DNA of 64,000 nt. Origin: Paraburkholderia phosphatilytica (GTDB lineage: Bacteria > Pseudomonadota > Gammaproteobacteria > Burkholderiales > Burkholderiaceae). The notes beneath the pieces were generated by a model. It ran no database searches. It saw only the letters and a program-made list of their open reading frames with translations, and was not told where the DNA came from. Made by a program: the position numbers and the translations under genes. The DNA lies in assembly GCF_003443895.1 (NCBI RefSeq), contig NZ_QQOA01000021.1, forward strand, positions 62,001 to 126,000, in the 5' to 3' direction. How positions within the stretch are numbered: position 1 is the first letter of the stretch; every line of letters begins with the position of its first letter. Shown here piece by piece: positions 17,441-25,976 of this stretch.

Positions 17441-17786
17441 ATGAAACCAATTGTTCTGCCGGCGCTGATTGCGGGCTTTGCGGTCGCGGCCGCCGCTCAG
17501 GCGCGGCGCAGCGTGATGCTCCATGTGGCTTGTCGGCCAGCCGCTGGGGACTGACGGGCACTGAAGTCCCGGCGGCGATCTGGCGGCAATCTTTCAGCTC
17601 GAAACCGGCTTCAACGTCAGCTCCGTCACGCCCGGATGCCGGAACGATCCGCCCGTCGTTCCCGTGAAGGAACTCACGGAAGCGGGTGCTGGCCGCGCGA
17701 CCGGCCGGCGTCTGCTCGATTTATGGGCCTGTGAAAAATACTTAGCTTTCCAGAAAATCTCATTTCGCTTTGCTATGCAATCCTGA
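17441..17786 (+). pseudogene. Remnant of a Gram-negative general porin gene
   Basis: The ATG at 17441 opens a perfect porin signal peptide (MKPIVLPALIAGFAVAAAAQA). The frame then degrades and stops after about 37 codons. In the other frames the next bases still spell porin sequence: SRWGLTGTE about 17539-17565, then GDLAAIFQLETGFN about 17574-17615. These are the conserved blocks SRWGLxGxEDLGGGLKAIFQLE of Burkholderia trimeric porins. An intact gene would be about 1.1 kb, so most of the barrel is deleted and at least two frameshifts are present. The tail frame runs open to a TGA at 17784-17786 without recognisable similarity. Confidence 0.8.
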
Positions 17787-17822
17787 TTCAATGAGATTTT
17801 CCCTTTCCGACAGGAGACTCCA

Positions 17823-18785
17823 ATGTCCGATGCGCAGCTCGTTTCGTCGTCCGCTCATGCGACGGCTCACTCCGCTCAGGCTGCATCCCGCCAGGCCGGG
17901 CAAGCGCTCGATCTGCACCGCGTAGCGGGGCGCATCGGCGCGGAAATCCGCAACGTGCGGCTCTCCGCGACGCTCGACGATGCCGCCTTCGATGCGATCA
18001 ACGCTGCGCTGCTCGAGCACAAGGTGCTATTCTTCCGCGGCCAGCATCATCTCGACGACGCTACGCAGGAAGCCTTCGCGCGACGCTTCGGCGAACTCGT
18101 CGCGCATCCGACGCTCGCAAAATCCGACGGTTCCAGCTCTCTGCTCGAACTCGATTCGCTGCACGGCGCGCGTGCGAACTCCTGGCATACGGACGTCACG
18201 TTTGTCGATGCGTATCCTAAGGTCTCGATCCTGCGCGCGGTGGTGATTCCGGATGTGGGCGGCGACACCGTATGGGCGAACACCGCGGCCGCCTACGCGA
18301 ATCTGCCTCCCGCGCTGCGCGAACTGGCGGACACCTTGTGGGCATTGCACACGAACGCGTACGACTATGCATCGACCCATGTGAATGCCGACAGCACGCA
18401 ACTGAAGCGCTATCGCGAATCGTTCATTTCGACCATCTACGAAACTGAACATCCCGTAGTGCGCGTACATCCCGAAACCGGCGAGCGTACGCTCGTGCTC
18501 GGTCATTTCGTCCAGCGCCTGAAGGGTCTCTCCGCGCAGGACTCCGCTCATCTGCTGCAGGTTCTGCATGAGCACGTTACGCGCCTTGAAAACACCGTGC
18601 GCTGGAACTGGACTCAGGGCGACGTCGCGATCTGGGACAATCGCGCGACGCAGCACTATGCAATCAACGACTACGGCGACGCGCATCGGGTCGTGCGACG
18701 CGCGACCGTGCACGGCGACGTGCCGGTCGGTGTCGATGGCCGTCGCAGCGTGACGATCAAAGGTCCCAACGCGACCCTGCAGTAA
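17823..18785 (+). CDS. TauD/TfdA-family alpha-ketoglutarate dioxygenase
   Basis: Fe(II)/2-oxoglutarate dioxygenase of 320 residues; the family hydroxylates taurine, alkylsulfates or related compounds so that the sulfur group is released. The iron ligands are H122 and D124 (NSWHTDVTF) and H288 (DAHRVVRRAT); the arginine pair after H288 would hold the 2-oxoglutarate carboxylate. The LFFRGQ and RATQHYAINDYGD stretches are typical of the TauD/AtsK group. It starts after an AGGAGACT site. Monocistronic, near the sulfur region, so probably a sulfate-starvation gene. Taurine versus alkylsulfate cannot be decided here. Confidence 0.9.
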   Translation: MSDAQLVSSSAHATAHSAQAASRQAGQALDLHRVAGRIGAEIRNVRLSATLDDAAFDAINAALLEHKVLFFRGQHHLDDATQEAFARRFGELVAHPTLAKSDGSSSLLELDSLHGARANSWHTDVTFVDAYPKVSILRAVVIPDVGGDTVWANTAAAYANLPPALRELADTLWALHTNAYDYASTHVNADSTQLKRYRESFISTIYETEHPVVRVHPETGERTLVLGHFVQRLKGLSAQDSAHLLQVLHEHVTRLENTVRWNWTQGDVAIWDNRATQHYAINDYGDAHRVVRRATVHGDVPVGVDGRRSVTIKGPNATLQ

Positions 18786-18823
18786 GCGCGGCATTGCTGC
18801 GTCGCAACCCACCACCGCGCGTA

Positions 18824-18843
18824 CCGATGCCGATCGGCATCGG
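18824..18843. repeat. Perfect 20-bp palindrome
   Basis: CCGATGCCGATCGGCATCGG is its own reverse complement. It lies 39 bp after the dioxygenase stop and 138 bp before the glyoxalase-like gene. A hairpin with no loop is a weak terminator, so an operator for a dimeric regulator is equally possible. Confidence 0.5.
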
Positions 18844-18980
18844 CGCCGCCGCATCAGGGCAAATCCCGAGCCCGATTTAGCCCGCCATTACCTCCCCTCC
18901 GCTCGCCTGCATAAACTGGCATCACAGCAGACAACGACGCAGACCCGCACTGCGCGCGTCGCTGGGAGAGGAGACAACGC

Positions 18981-19379
18981 ATGCCCAAGCTCATCCACAC
19001 GATGATCCGTGTGCGGGACCTGTCGCGCTCGCTCGATTTCTACGACAAGGTCTTCGGTTTCAAGGTCTCGCACCGGCTCGACTTTCCCGATTTCACGCTG
19101 GCCTATCTGCGTAACGACGAGGCCGACACGGAGATCGAACTCACCTGGAACAAAGGACGCGACGAGCCCTATTCGCACGGCGATGGCTACGGACACGTCG
19201 CCTTCGTCGTCGATGACGCGAAAGCCGATCGACAGCGCGTGATCGACATGGGCCTCGCACCGAACGACCTGCGCGAATTCCGCGCGGACGACGGCGCGCT
19301 GATCGCCCGCTATTACTTCATTCAGGACCCGGACGGCTACAAGATCGAAGTACTCGAGCGTCACGGCCATTATCGCTAA
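18981..19379 (+). CDS. VOC-family protein, lactoylglutathione lyase-like
   Basis: A 132-residue glyoxalase I-type protein of the vicinal oxygen chelate fold. Likely metal ligands match E. coli GloA: H6, E53, H72 (GYGHVAFVVDD) and E123 (YKIEVLE). The family turns the methylglyoxal-glutathione hemithioacetal into S-lactoylglutathione. A GGAGAGGAG ribosome site precedes the ATG. It lies 18 bp before the dehydrogenase small subunit in the same direction, so it may be part of that operon. Confidence 0.87.
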   Translation: MPKLIHTMIRVRDLSRSLDFYDKVFGFKVSHRLDFPDFTLAYLRNDEADTEIELTWNKGRDEPYSHGDGYGHVAFVVDDAKADRQRVIDMGLAPNDLREFRADDGALIARYYFIQDPDGYKIEVLERHGHYR

Positions 19380-19397
19380 CGACGCGAGGAGACAAAC

Positions 19398-20012
19398 ATG
19401 AATCCCACGATCATTCCGATTGCGCACGAGGCCGCCGGTCCCGCGGTCGAAGCCGCGATGCGCGTCAAGCTCACGCGTCGCGAGCTGCTGAAAGGCACCG
19501 GTTTGCTGACGGGCACGCTCGCGCTGTCGTCGACGCTTGCAATGCTCGCGCCCAGCCGCGTGTGGGCGCTCGAACTGCAGGGTCTCGATACGCATCAGGG
19601 CGAAGTGCTGCTCGCCTTCACGCGCCAGCTCTATCCGCATCCAACGCTCGACGACGCCGTCTATGCGCTCGTCGTCAAGGACCTCGACGCGAAAGCGAAG
19701 AAAGATCCGGCCACGCGCCAGCAGCTTGCCGACGGCGTCAAACAGCTCGACGCGAACGCCGGCGGCGACTGGTCGAAACGCGACAGCGCCGCGCAGGCGC
19801 ACGACGTCGCGGCCATCGCCGGCACGCCGTTCTTCACGACGGTGCGCACGACCGCAATCGTCTCGCTGTACAGCAACACGATGGCGTATCAGCACTTCGG
19901 CTATGGCGCGGCGGATGGCGACGGCGGCTATCTGTACAAGGGATTCAACAGCCTGTCGTGGCTGCCCGATCCGCCCGCCGCCGCAAGCGGTCCGATTCCG
20001 AAAGACAGCTAA
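19398..20012 (+). CDS. Gluconate 2-dehydrogenase subunit 3-like small subunit with Tat signal
   Basis: A 204-residue small subunit of a membrane-linked GMC dehydrogenase. A twin-arginine signal is evident (TRRELLKGTGLL about 33-44, hydrophobic to about 58, then APSRVWA). The rest matches the gluconate 2-dehydrogenase subunit 3 type. In characterised enzymes this subunit escorts the FAD subunit through the Tat system. It is followed after 13 bp by the FAD subunit at 20026. Confidence 0.85.
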   Translation: MNPTIIPIAHEAAGPAVEAAMRVKLTRRELLKGTGLLTGTLALSSTLAMLAPSRVWALELQGLDTHQGEVLLAFTRQLYPHPTLDDAVYALVVKDLDAKAKKDPATRQQLADGVKQLDANAGGDWSKRDSAAQAHDVAAIAGTPFFTTVRTTAIVSLYSNTMAYQHFGYGAADGDGGYLYKGFNSLSWLPDPPAAASGPIPKDS

Positions 20013-20025
20013 GGGGCACACGATC

Positions 20026-21606
20026 ATGGATCAGAACCAGAAGCGCTTCTCGCATAACGACAGCCACGTCGTCGTGATCGTCGGCTCGGGTGCGGGCGGC
20101 GGCACGCTCGCGAACGAACTCGCGCAGAAAGGCATCGACGTCGTCGTGCTCGAAGCCGGCGCACTGCATACACAGGGCGACTACCTGACCGACGAATGGG
20201 GCTCGTTCCAGCAGCTCGCTTGGCTCGACAAGCGCACGACGTCCGGCAACTGGCGCATCGCGAAAGACTTCCCCAATCTGCCCGCGTGGATCTGCAAGAC
20301 CGTGGGCGGCACGTCGACGCACTGGGCCGGCGCGAGCCTGCGTATCCAGCCGCACGAATTCAAGGCGCGCACCACCTATGGCGACATTCAGAACGCGTCG
20401 CTGCTCGACTGGCCCGTTACGCGCGAAGAACTCGACCCGTACTACGACCGCGCCGAAAAGAAGCTCGGCGTCACGCGTACCAACGGGTTGCCGGGGCTGC
20501 CCGGCAACAACAATTTCAAGGTGATGTCCGCGGGCGCGACGAAGGTCGGCTATACGCAGTGCAACACCGGACACATGGCGATCAACAGCATCGTGCGCGA
20601 CGATCGCAGCCACTGCTTTCAGCGCGGCTTCTGTTTTCAGGGCTGCCGCACGGGCGCAAAGTGGTCGACGCTCTATACCGAACTGCCGCGCGGGCAGGCC
20701 ACCGGACATCTGGAGCTGCGCACCCAGGCGCACGTGGTGCGCGTCGAGCACGATGCGCGCGGCAAGGCATCTGGCGTCGTCTATTACGATGCGCAAGGCA
20801 AGCTGCAGCGGCAGAAAGCGCGCGCCGTGGCGATTGCCGGCAACTCGATCGAAACGCCGCGCCTGCTGCTCAACTCGCATTCCGGCAAGTTCGCCGACGG
20901 GCTCGCGAATGCTTCGGGACAGGTGGGCCGGAACTATATGCGGCACACCACCGGGTCCGTCTACGCGACGTTCGATCAGAAGGTGGAGATGTACAAAGGT
21001 ACGACGATGGCCGGGATCATCGAGGACGAGGCGCGCAACGATCCGAAGCGCGGCTTCGTCGGCGGCTATCACATGGAAACGATTTCGCTCGGGCTGCCGT
21101 TCTATGCGGCGTTCCTGAATCCCGGCGCGTGGGGCCCGGCGTTCACGCAGGCGATGGATCAGTATGCGAACACGGCCGGCATGTGGATCGTCGGCGAAGA
21201 CATGCCGCGCGCGACGAACCGCGTGACGCTCAACAACGACGTGAAGGACCAGTACGGGCAGCCCGTCGCGAACGTGCATTTCGACGACCACCCGAACGAC
21301 GAGGCGATGCGCGAGCACGCGTTCAAGCAGGGATCGGCAGTGTACGAAGCGGTCGGCGCAAAGACGGTGTATCGCGTACCACCCTACCCGTCGACACACA
21401 ATCTCGGCACCTGCCGGATGAGCGCGCGGCCGGAAGACGGCGTGTGCAATGCGCACGGACAGACGCACGACATCCCGAACCTGTTCGTGTCCGACGGCAG
21501 CCAGTTCACGACCGGCGCCGCCGAAAACCCGACGCTCACGATCGTCGCGCTCGCGATCCGCCAGTCGGACTACATCGCCGGTCAGATGCAGCGGCGGGCG
21601 TTATGA
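20026..21606 (+). CDS. GMC-family FAD oxidoreductase (large subunit)
   Basis: A 526-residue glucose-methanol-choline family dehydrogenase. The FAD-binding GSGAGGGTLANELA lies near residue 20-33, HWAGASLRIQP near 102, and the C-terminal family blocks THNLGTCRM and SDGSQFTTGAAENPTLTI near 460-505. It has no signal peptide, consistent with piggy-back Tat export on the preceding subunit. The third subunit usual for gluconate/sorbitol dehydrogenases, a multi-heme cytochrome c, is absent here. Substrate (a sugar, sugar acid or alcohol) is unknown. Confidence 0.9.
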   Translation: MDQNQKRFSHNDSHVVVIVGSGAGGGTLANELAQKGIDVVVLEAGALHTQGDYLTDEWGSFQQLAWLDKRTTSGNWRIAKDFPNLPAWICKTVGGTSTHWAGASLRIQPHEFKARTTYGDIQNASLLDWPVTREELDPYYDRAEKKLGVTRTNGLPGLPGNNNFKVMSAGATKVGYTQCNTGHMAINSIVRDDRSHCFQRGFCFQGCRTGAKWSTLYTELPRGQATGHLELRTQAHVVRVEHDARGKASGVVYYDAQGKLQRQKARAVAIAGNSIETPRLLLNSHSGKFADGLANASGQVGRNYMRHTTGSVYATFDQKVEMYKGTTMAGIIEDEARNDPKRGFVGGYHMETISLGLPFYAAFLNPGAWGPAFTQAMDQYANTAGMWIVGEDMPRATNRVTLNNDVKDQYGQPVANVHFDDHPNDEAMREHAFKQGSAVYEAVGAKTVYRVPPYPSTHNLGTCRMSARPEDGVCNAHGQTHDIPNLFVSDGSQFTTGAAENPTLTIVALAIRQSDYIAGQMQRRAL

Positions 21607-21744
21607 CGGTACGTGGCGCGCGCCGCGGTGTGACGGTCCCTGCGTCCATCCTGCACGATGAGCGCGGGACGGCAGTCAGCGTTTGCCCGCCGCCGCGCGC
21701 ACGCGTATGTTTAGCGAAACGGCACGTTCAATGGAGACAGCGCC

Positions 21745-22083
21745 ATGTGCGGAATCTACGTCAACGCGGACCCGATCCTGTATGAATCTCGCACGCGGTC
21801 GCTGCGCATCCACGGCGTGATTACGACCGTGAGGCTGGAGAACCTGTTCTGGGACGTGCTGCAGGAAATCGCGGCGCGCGAGAACCTGACGACGAGCCAG
21901 TTCGCCGTGAAGCTGTATGACGAACTGATTGCGTTGCGCGGCGAGCCGCCCACCAATTTCGCGTCGTTCCTGCGCGTCTGCTGCCTGCGCTACCTGTCAT
22001 TACAAACCGCGAAAGAAGAGCCGCCGATCACCGCCGCGGTATCCGGCAGCGACCTGCGTCCCAGAATACTGAAGACGGTCTGA
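21745..22083 (+). CDS. Ribbon-helix-helix domain protein
   Basis: A 112-residue protein whose middle part (SLRIHGVITTVRLENLFWDVLQEIAARENLTTSQFAVKLYDE, roughly 25-66) reads as the ribbon-helix-helix fold RHH_4: a beta strand with HGVITTVRLE followed by two helices. Such proteins bind DNA as dimers or act as small regulatory factors. It follows the GMC gene by 138 bp and is convergent with the cyclopropane-synthase-like gene. Target unknown. Confidence 0.7.
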   Translation: MCGIYVNADPILYESRTRSLRIHGVITTVRLENLFWDVLQEIAARENLTTSQFAVKLYDELIALRGEPPTNFASFLRVCCLRYLSLQTAKEEPPITAAVSGSDLRPRILKTV

Positions 22084-22086
22084 ACG

Positions 22087-23337
22087 TCATTCACTGCGCG
22101 CGAGCAGGAACTGGTACACGTCTGTGCGTCCTTCATCGAAGCCCGCTTCGCAGTACGCGAAGTAGAGCCGCCACGTCCGGATGAACAGCTCGTCGAAGCC
22201 GAGCGCGCGTACGAACTCGATGCGCGCCTCGAACTTCGCACGCCATAGCCGCAGCGTCTGCGCGTAGTCGCGGCCGAACGCGAGCGTCGGTGCCGCGCGC
22301 AGGCCGCCCTCGCTCGCCGCGGCGATGAAGCGCTCCGGGCTCGGCAGCATGCCGCCCGGGAAAATGAATTCCCGGATGAAATCGCTCGACGACCGGTATG
22401 CAGCAAACTGCCGGTCGGCGATCGTGATCGACTGCACCAGCGCGCGGCCACCCGCTTTCAGACACCGGCGCAGCATCGCGAAGTAGCCCGGCCAGAAGCG
22501 TTCGCCGACCGCCTCGAACATCTCGATCGACACAATCGCATCGTACTGGCCATCGAGGTCGCGGTAGTCCCGCAGCTCGAATCGAACCGCCGGCGACAGC
22601 GGCTGCGTGGTGGCGCGGGCCCGCGCCAGTGCAAGCTGCTCCGGCGAAATCGTCACCGCATGCATTTCAATGCCGCGTTCGGCCGCGAAGGTGGCGAAGC
22701 CGCCCCAGCCGCAGCCGACCTCCAGCACTTTCATGCCGACCCGCAGCCCCAGTGTGTCGAAGATGCACTGGTATTTCGCGAGCTGTGCCGCTTCGAGCGA
22801 GCGCTGCATGTCGCCTTCGAACAGCGCGCTCGAATACGCGAAGGTCGGATCGAGCCACAGCGCATAGAAGTCGTTGCCCAGATCGTAGTGCGCGTGAATG
22901 TTGCGGCGGCTGCCGGCGCGTGTGTTCGGGCGCAGCCGGTGACGCAGGCCGTACCAGAGCTGCGCAAGCCGGCCGCCGGCGATCGTCGCGGGCAATGCGC
23001 GTTCGTTCGCGATCGCGAGGCGCAGGAGCGCGGTCAGGTCCGGCGAGTCGAGCCAGTTCGCGCGATACGCCTCGGCAAAGCCGATGTCGCCGGCGCGCAG
23101 GATCGCGCGACACGCACGCCAGTCATGCAGATGCAGGGTTGCAGCGGGGGCGTTGTCGTCAGTCTTGCCGTGCGTGACGCCACGCGTGTTGCCACGCATC
23201 TTCCCAAACAGGCAGCGATCCCCGTCCGGTGTCACGAGCGCCAGGCTGCCGGTCTGGATACGGCCGAGCAACGCGAGAAACATCCGCGCGGAAGGCGGTA
23301 TCCAGCCGGGAACGGACAACATCCGAAGCATCGTCAT
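22087..23337 (-). CDS. Cyclopropane-fatty-acyl-phospholipid synthase family methyltransferase
   Basis: A 416-residue SAM-dependent methyltransferase that methylates unsaturated chains of membrane phospholipids. The SAM motif VLEVGCGWGGFA is near residue 200, preceded by the family block NIHAHYDLGNDFYALWLDP near 145-165. The N-terminal about 110-residue lipid-binding domain is present, giving standard length. It is last in a minus-strand group with DUF1295 and a sigma/anti-sigma pair. In that company the product might be a cyclopropane or a methyl/furan fatty acid; the sequence does not decide. Confidence 0.9.
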   Translation of the reverse strand: MTMLRMLSVPGWIPPSARMFLALLGRIQTGSLALVTPDGDRCLFGKMRGNTRGVTHGKTDDNAPAATLHLHDWRACRAILRAGDIGFAEAYRANWLDSPDLTALLRLAIANERALPATIAGGRLAQLWYGLRHRLRPNTRAGSRRNIHAHYDLGNDFYALWLDPTFAYSSALFEGDMQRSLEAAQLAKYQCIFDTLGLRVGMKVLEVGCGWGGFATFAAERGIEMHAVTISPEQLALARARATTQPLSPAVRFELRDYRDLDGQYDAIVSIEMFEAVGERFWPGYFAMLRRCLKAGGRALVQSITIADRQFAAYRSSSDFIREFIFPGGMLPSPERFIAAASEGGLRAAPTLAFGRDYAQTLRLWRAKFEARIEFVRALGFDELFIRTWRLYFAYCEAGFDEGRTDVYQFLLARSE

Positions 23338-23445
23338 GGCAAGCCTTTATCTGTCTTGTTGACCGCGTGGCAGCAGCGGGACCATGACCCGGATACGTCG
23401 TGAACCGGCATTCGGATGCACGCGAGATGCAGTGTCGTGCCGTTG

Positions 23446-24234
23446 TCAGGAGGAACGCCTGGGCGGCCACGGAATCAGCGCGCTCGTGGTCCGCATGTAC
23501 TCGGCGTAGCCGGCGCGCGTTTTCGCGGACCGCGCCTCGACCATCGGGATGCCGGACACCTTCATCAGCAGCAGTCCCATCAGCACCGGCGGCATCAGCG
23601 TGAGCCATCCCCACCCGCTGCCGGGCGACAGCGGAATGTAGGCGAGCCAGTGCACGCATTCGAAGAAGTAGTTGGGGTGTCGCGAATAGCGCCACAGTCC
23701 GGCACGGCAGACCTGGCCGTCGTTCGCCGGGTTGGACTTGAATCGCCGCAGTTGCCCGTCGGCAATCGCTTCGCCCACCACCGACGTCAGCCAAAGCACG
23801 ACGGCCGCGATCACCCAGCCGGGTGCCGGAGGCGCGTCGCGAAAAGCCGGCACGAAGAACGCCACCGACAGCAGCATCGAGATCGCCACCTGCAGCTGGA
23901 AGAACCAGAACATCCTCCGATTCGCCGCGGCGCCCCATTCGTCGCGCAGCTGACGGTAGCGCGCATCTTCGGGAGCGCCGAAGTTTCGCCGCCACAGGTG
24001 TACGCACAGACGCCCGCCCCACAGCAGGCCACCGCCCGCAACGAGAATGCGATTCAGCGCTGCGCCGGTACCGAGCACGCCGCACAGCAGCGCGACGACC
24101 CCGAGCGACCCGGCCCAGACCGGATCGACCATGCCGGCATTGCGTGTCTTCAGTTGCCACGCCCAGACGATCGCAAACGTCCAGACGAGTCCGACGAAGG
24201 CGATCACGACCACCGGTATGACAGGCATAGGCAC
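23446..24234 (-). CDS. DUF1295 membrane protein (steroid 5-alpha-reductase-like)
   Basis: A 262-residue membrane protein with about six hydrophobic segments. The C-terminal signature GLWRYSRHPNYFFECVHWLAY (about 173-193) is shared by DUF1295, isoprenylcysteine methyltransferases and steroid reductases. It probably reduces or modifies a lipid in the inner membrane using NADPH. It sits between the anti-sigma factor (60 bp) and the cyclopropane-synthase-like gene (108 bp), a pairing often seen and consistent with membrane lipid remodelling. Confidence 0.87.
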   Translation of the reverse strand: MPMPVIPVVVIAFVGLVWTFAIVWAWQLKTRNAGMVDPVWAGSLGVVALLCGVLGTGAALNRILVAGGGLLWGGRLCVHLWRRNFGAPEDARYRQLRDEWGAAANRRMFWFFQLQVAISMLLSVAFFVPAFRDAPPAPGWVIAAVVLWLTSVVGEAIADGQLRRFKSNPANDGQVCRAGLWRYSRHPNYFFECVHWLAYIPLSPGSGWGWLTLMPPVLMGLLLMKVSGIPMVEARSAKTRAGYAEYMRTTSALIPWPPRRSS

Positions 24235-24294
24235 TCCGCTGCTGCTGGCGATACACCGGGTACGATGCAGTGCCCGCGATGGATGCAGTGGATT

Positions 24295-25065
24295 TCAGGT
24301 CGTCTGCAATGCACCGGTGGCGAGTACCGGCCCCGTCGGCTGTCCAGTCGGCGAGCCGCCATGCGGCTCCAGCGACACCGCCAGAATGGCACTCGAATTC
24401 ATGCGCGCGACGATCTCGTCGGGCAGTCGCATCTTCGCCGGTTGATCCGATGGGAACACGCCGAGCGGAATCGGCTTCGCGTTTGGCGGGATGAGCCAGA
24501 GTTCGGTCGCGCGGTCCGCGGCGACAACCGGATGGACCGCCGGCACGACCACCATTTCCTTGCGCCGCAGATCGACCGTCGCGGTCCAGTGCGCGACACC
24601 GTCGGAGCGCGCGATCGTCGCGACCAGATAGCCGGTCGCCGCCGGCGCCGATGCGGACGGAGCCACCGGCGCGACCGGTGCCGTCGGTGCCTGAGCCGCC
24701 TGTCGTTCGCGCACGAGGTTCAGGTTCACTGCGACGAGCACGACCGCCGCGACGCTCGCGCATACGCCCAGCCAGCGCCACAGCCCGAGGTTGTTCCACA
24801 GGCCGCCGCGCGGCGCACCGGCTTCGTCGCGCAGCAGCCCGAGATCGAAGCGAATGCGCGTCCACACACGAGCAGGCGGCACGATCGCGCGAACGTCTTC
24901 GGCGAGCGGCATCAGGCGCGCCTCCCAGCTCGCGACATCGGCCCGCAGCGCGGCGTTGCCGGTCATCTCGCGCTCGAGCGCGCTGCGTTCGGCGGCGTCG
25001 AGCACGCCGAGCACGTACTCGGCGCCGCGCGGATCGTCACGGGAGAAATCGGCTGGCGTATTCAT
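24295..25065 (-). CDS. Anti-sigma factor, RskA type
   Basis: A 256-residue single-pass inner-membrane anti-sigma factor. Residues 1-80 form the cytoplasmic sigma-binding part (EYVLGVLDAAERSALEREM), a hydrophobic span lies at about 95-117, and an RskA domain lies in the periplasm (ELWLIPPNAKPIPLGVF near 205). No zinc-binding His-x3-Cys-x2-Cys motif is seen, so it is not a ZAS/ChrR-type factor. The ATGA overlap with the sigma gene stop shows translational coupling, ensuring balanced amounts. Confidence 0.9.
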   Translation of the reverse strand: MNTPADFSRDDPRGAEYVLGVLDAAERSALEREMTGNAALRADVASWEARLMPLAEDVRAIVPPARVWTRIRFDLGLLRDEAGAPRGGLWNNLGLWRWLGVCASVAAVVLVAVNLNLVRERQAAQAPTAPVAPVAPSASAPAATGYLVATIARSDGVAHWTATVDLRRKEMVVVPAVHPVVAADRATELWLIPPNAKPIPLGVFPSDQPAKMRLPDEIVARMNSSAILAVSLEPHGGSPTGQPTGPVLATGALQTT

Positions 25066-25661
25066 CGCTCGAGACAGGCCTTGAGCTGCAGCAGACTGCG
25101 CCGGATCCAGCTTTTCATCGTGCCCAGCGGCACTTTCAGGCGCTCTGCAAGTTCGTTGTAGGTATCGCCGCTGAAGAAAGCGTCGCGGATCGCGCGGCGT
25201 TGCTGCGGCCCCAGCGCTTCCAGACACAGTTCGAGCCGACGCCGCTCCTGGCTGCGCTCGGCGAGCACGGCGGGCGTCGGGTCTTCATCGACGAGCTCCG
25301 CCTCGCGCGCTTCGTCGAGCGGGTCTTCGCGGTGCTGACGAATGCGATCGATCGCGCGGTTGCGCGCCAGCGCCATCAGCCAGGTCATCGCACCGCCACG
25401 GGCGGGGTCGAAACTGTCCGCGCGGCGCCAGACGGTCGTGTAGACGTCCTGCAGCACATCCTCGGCCTCGCCGCGGTCGCGCAGCATCCGAACGACGACG
25501 CCGAACGCCTTCGGCGAAGTCAGCTGGTAGAACTCGGCAAACGCGCGTTCGTCGCCTTGCCCGACCCGGCTTAGCGTGCGGTTCAGATGCTCGCTGCGTT
25601 CGCTGTCGCGGTCGTTCGGCGCAGCGTCGGCGCGTCCTGCATTACCGTCGATCGTTGTCAT
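25062..25661 (-). CDS. ECF RNA polymerase sigma factor (SigK-like)
   Basis: A 199-residue ECF sigma factor. Region 2 spans about 45-110 (GEAEDVLQDVYTTVWRR and AMTWLMALARNRAIDRIRQ) and region 4 about 140-195 (LSYNELAERLKVPLGTMKSW-type helix-turn-helix). The start at 25661 is chosen because residues upstream are not conserved in any sigma factor. It presumably drives its own operon, including DUF1295 and the lipid methyltransferase, once RskA releases it. No ECF promoter consensus was confidently found. Confidence 0.93.
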   Translation of the reverse strand: MTTIDGNAGRADAAPNDRDSERSEHLNRTLSRVGQGDERAFAEFYQLTSPKAFGVVVRMLRDRGEAEDVLQDVYTTVWRRADSFDPARGGAMTWLMALARNRAIDRIRQHREDPLDEAREAELVDEDPTPAVLAERSQERRRLELCLEALGPQQRRAIRDAFFSGDTYNELAERLKVPLGTMKSWIRRSLLQLKACLER

Positions 25662-25976
25662 CTGCGGAATCGGGTGAGCCTGCACTCGCCAAGGATTTCC
25701 GCCGAAATATAGCACTGACCGCGCGCTCGTCCGCATGGGGATCCTGTTGCGCGTGCATCGGCACGCATCGGAGTGGATGAAACCGGATGCATCGCACCTG
25801 ACAATCTGCAATGCAGGTCGGCGAGTGCGTGCTTTCATTCTCTTATACGCACTGCAGGTCGCCCGGGATGCAGAAAGATGAATCAAATTTCCGGTTCATC
25901 GCAATGCGGCGGATGCACGGACGCCTGTCACGGCATCGCAATCTGGCGCCGGTAACGTGCGTCATCCCCACTTACC
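25662..25976. promoter_or_regulatory. Divergent promoter region, sigma factor and CDF gene
   Basis: A 315-bp divergent gap with no credible gene. A TGCTATATT stretch (minus strand, about 25706-25714) could be an extended -10 for the sigma gene. An ACCTG-N13-CAGGT inverted repeat occurs near 25797-25819 with CTGCAATGCAG inside it. Confidence 0.35.
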
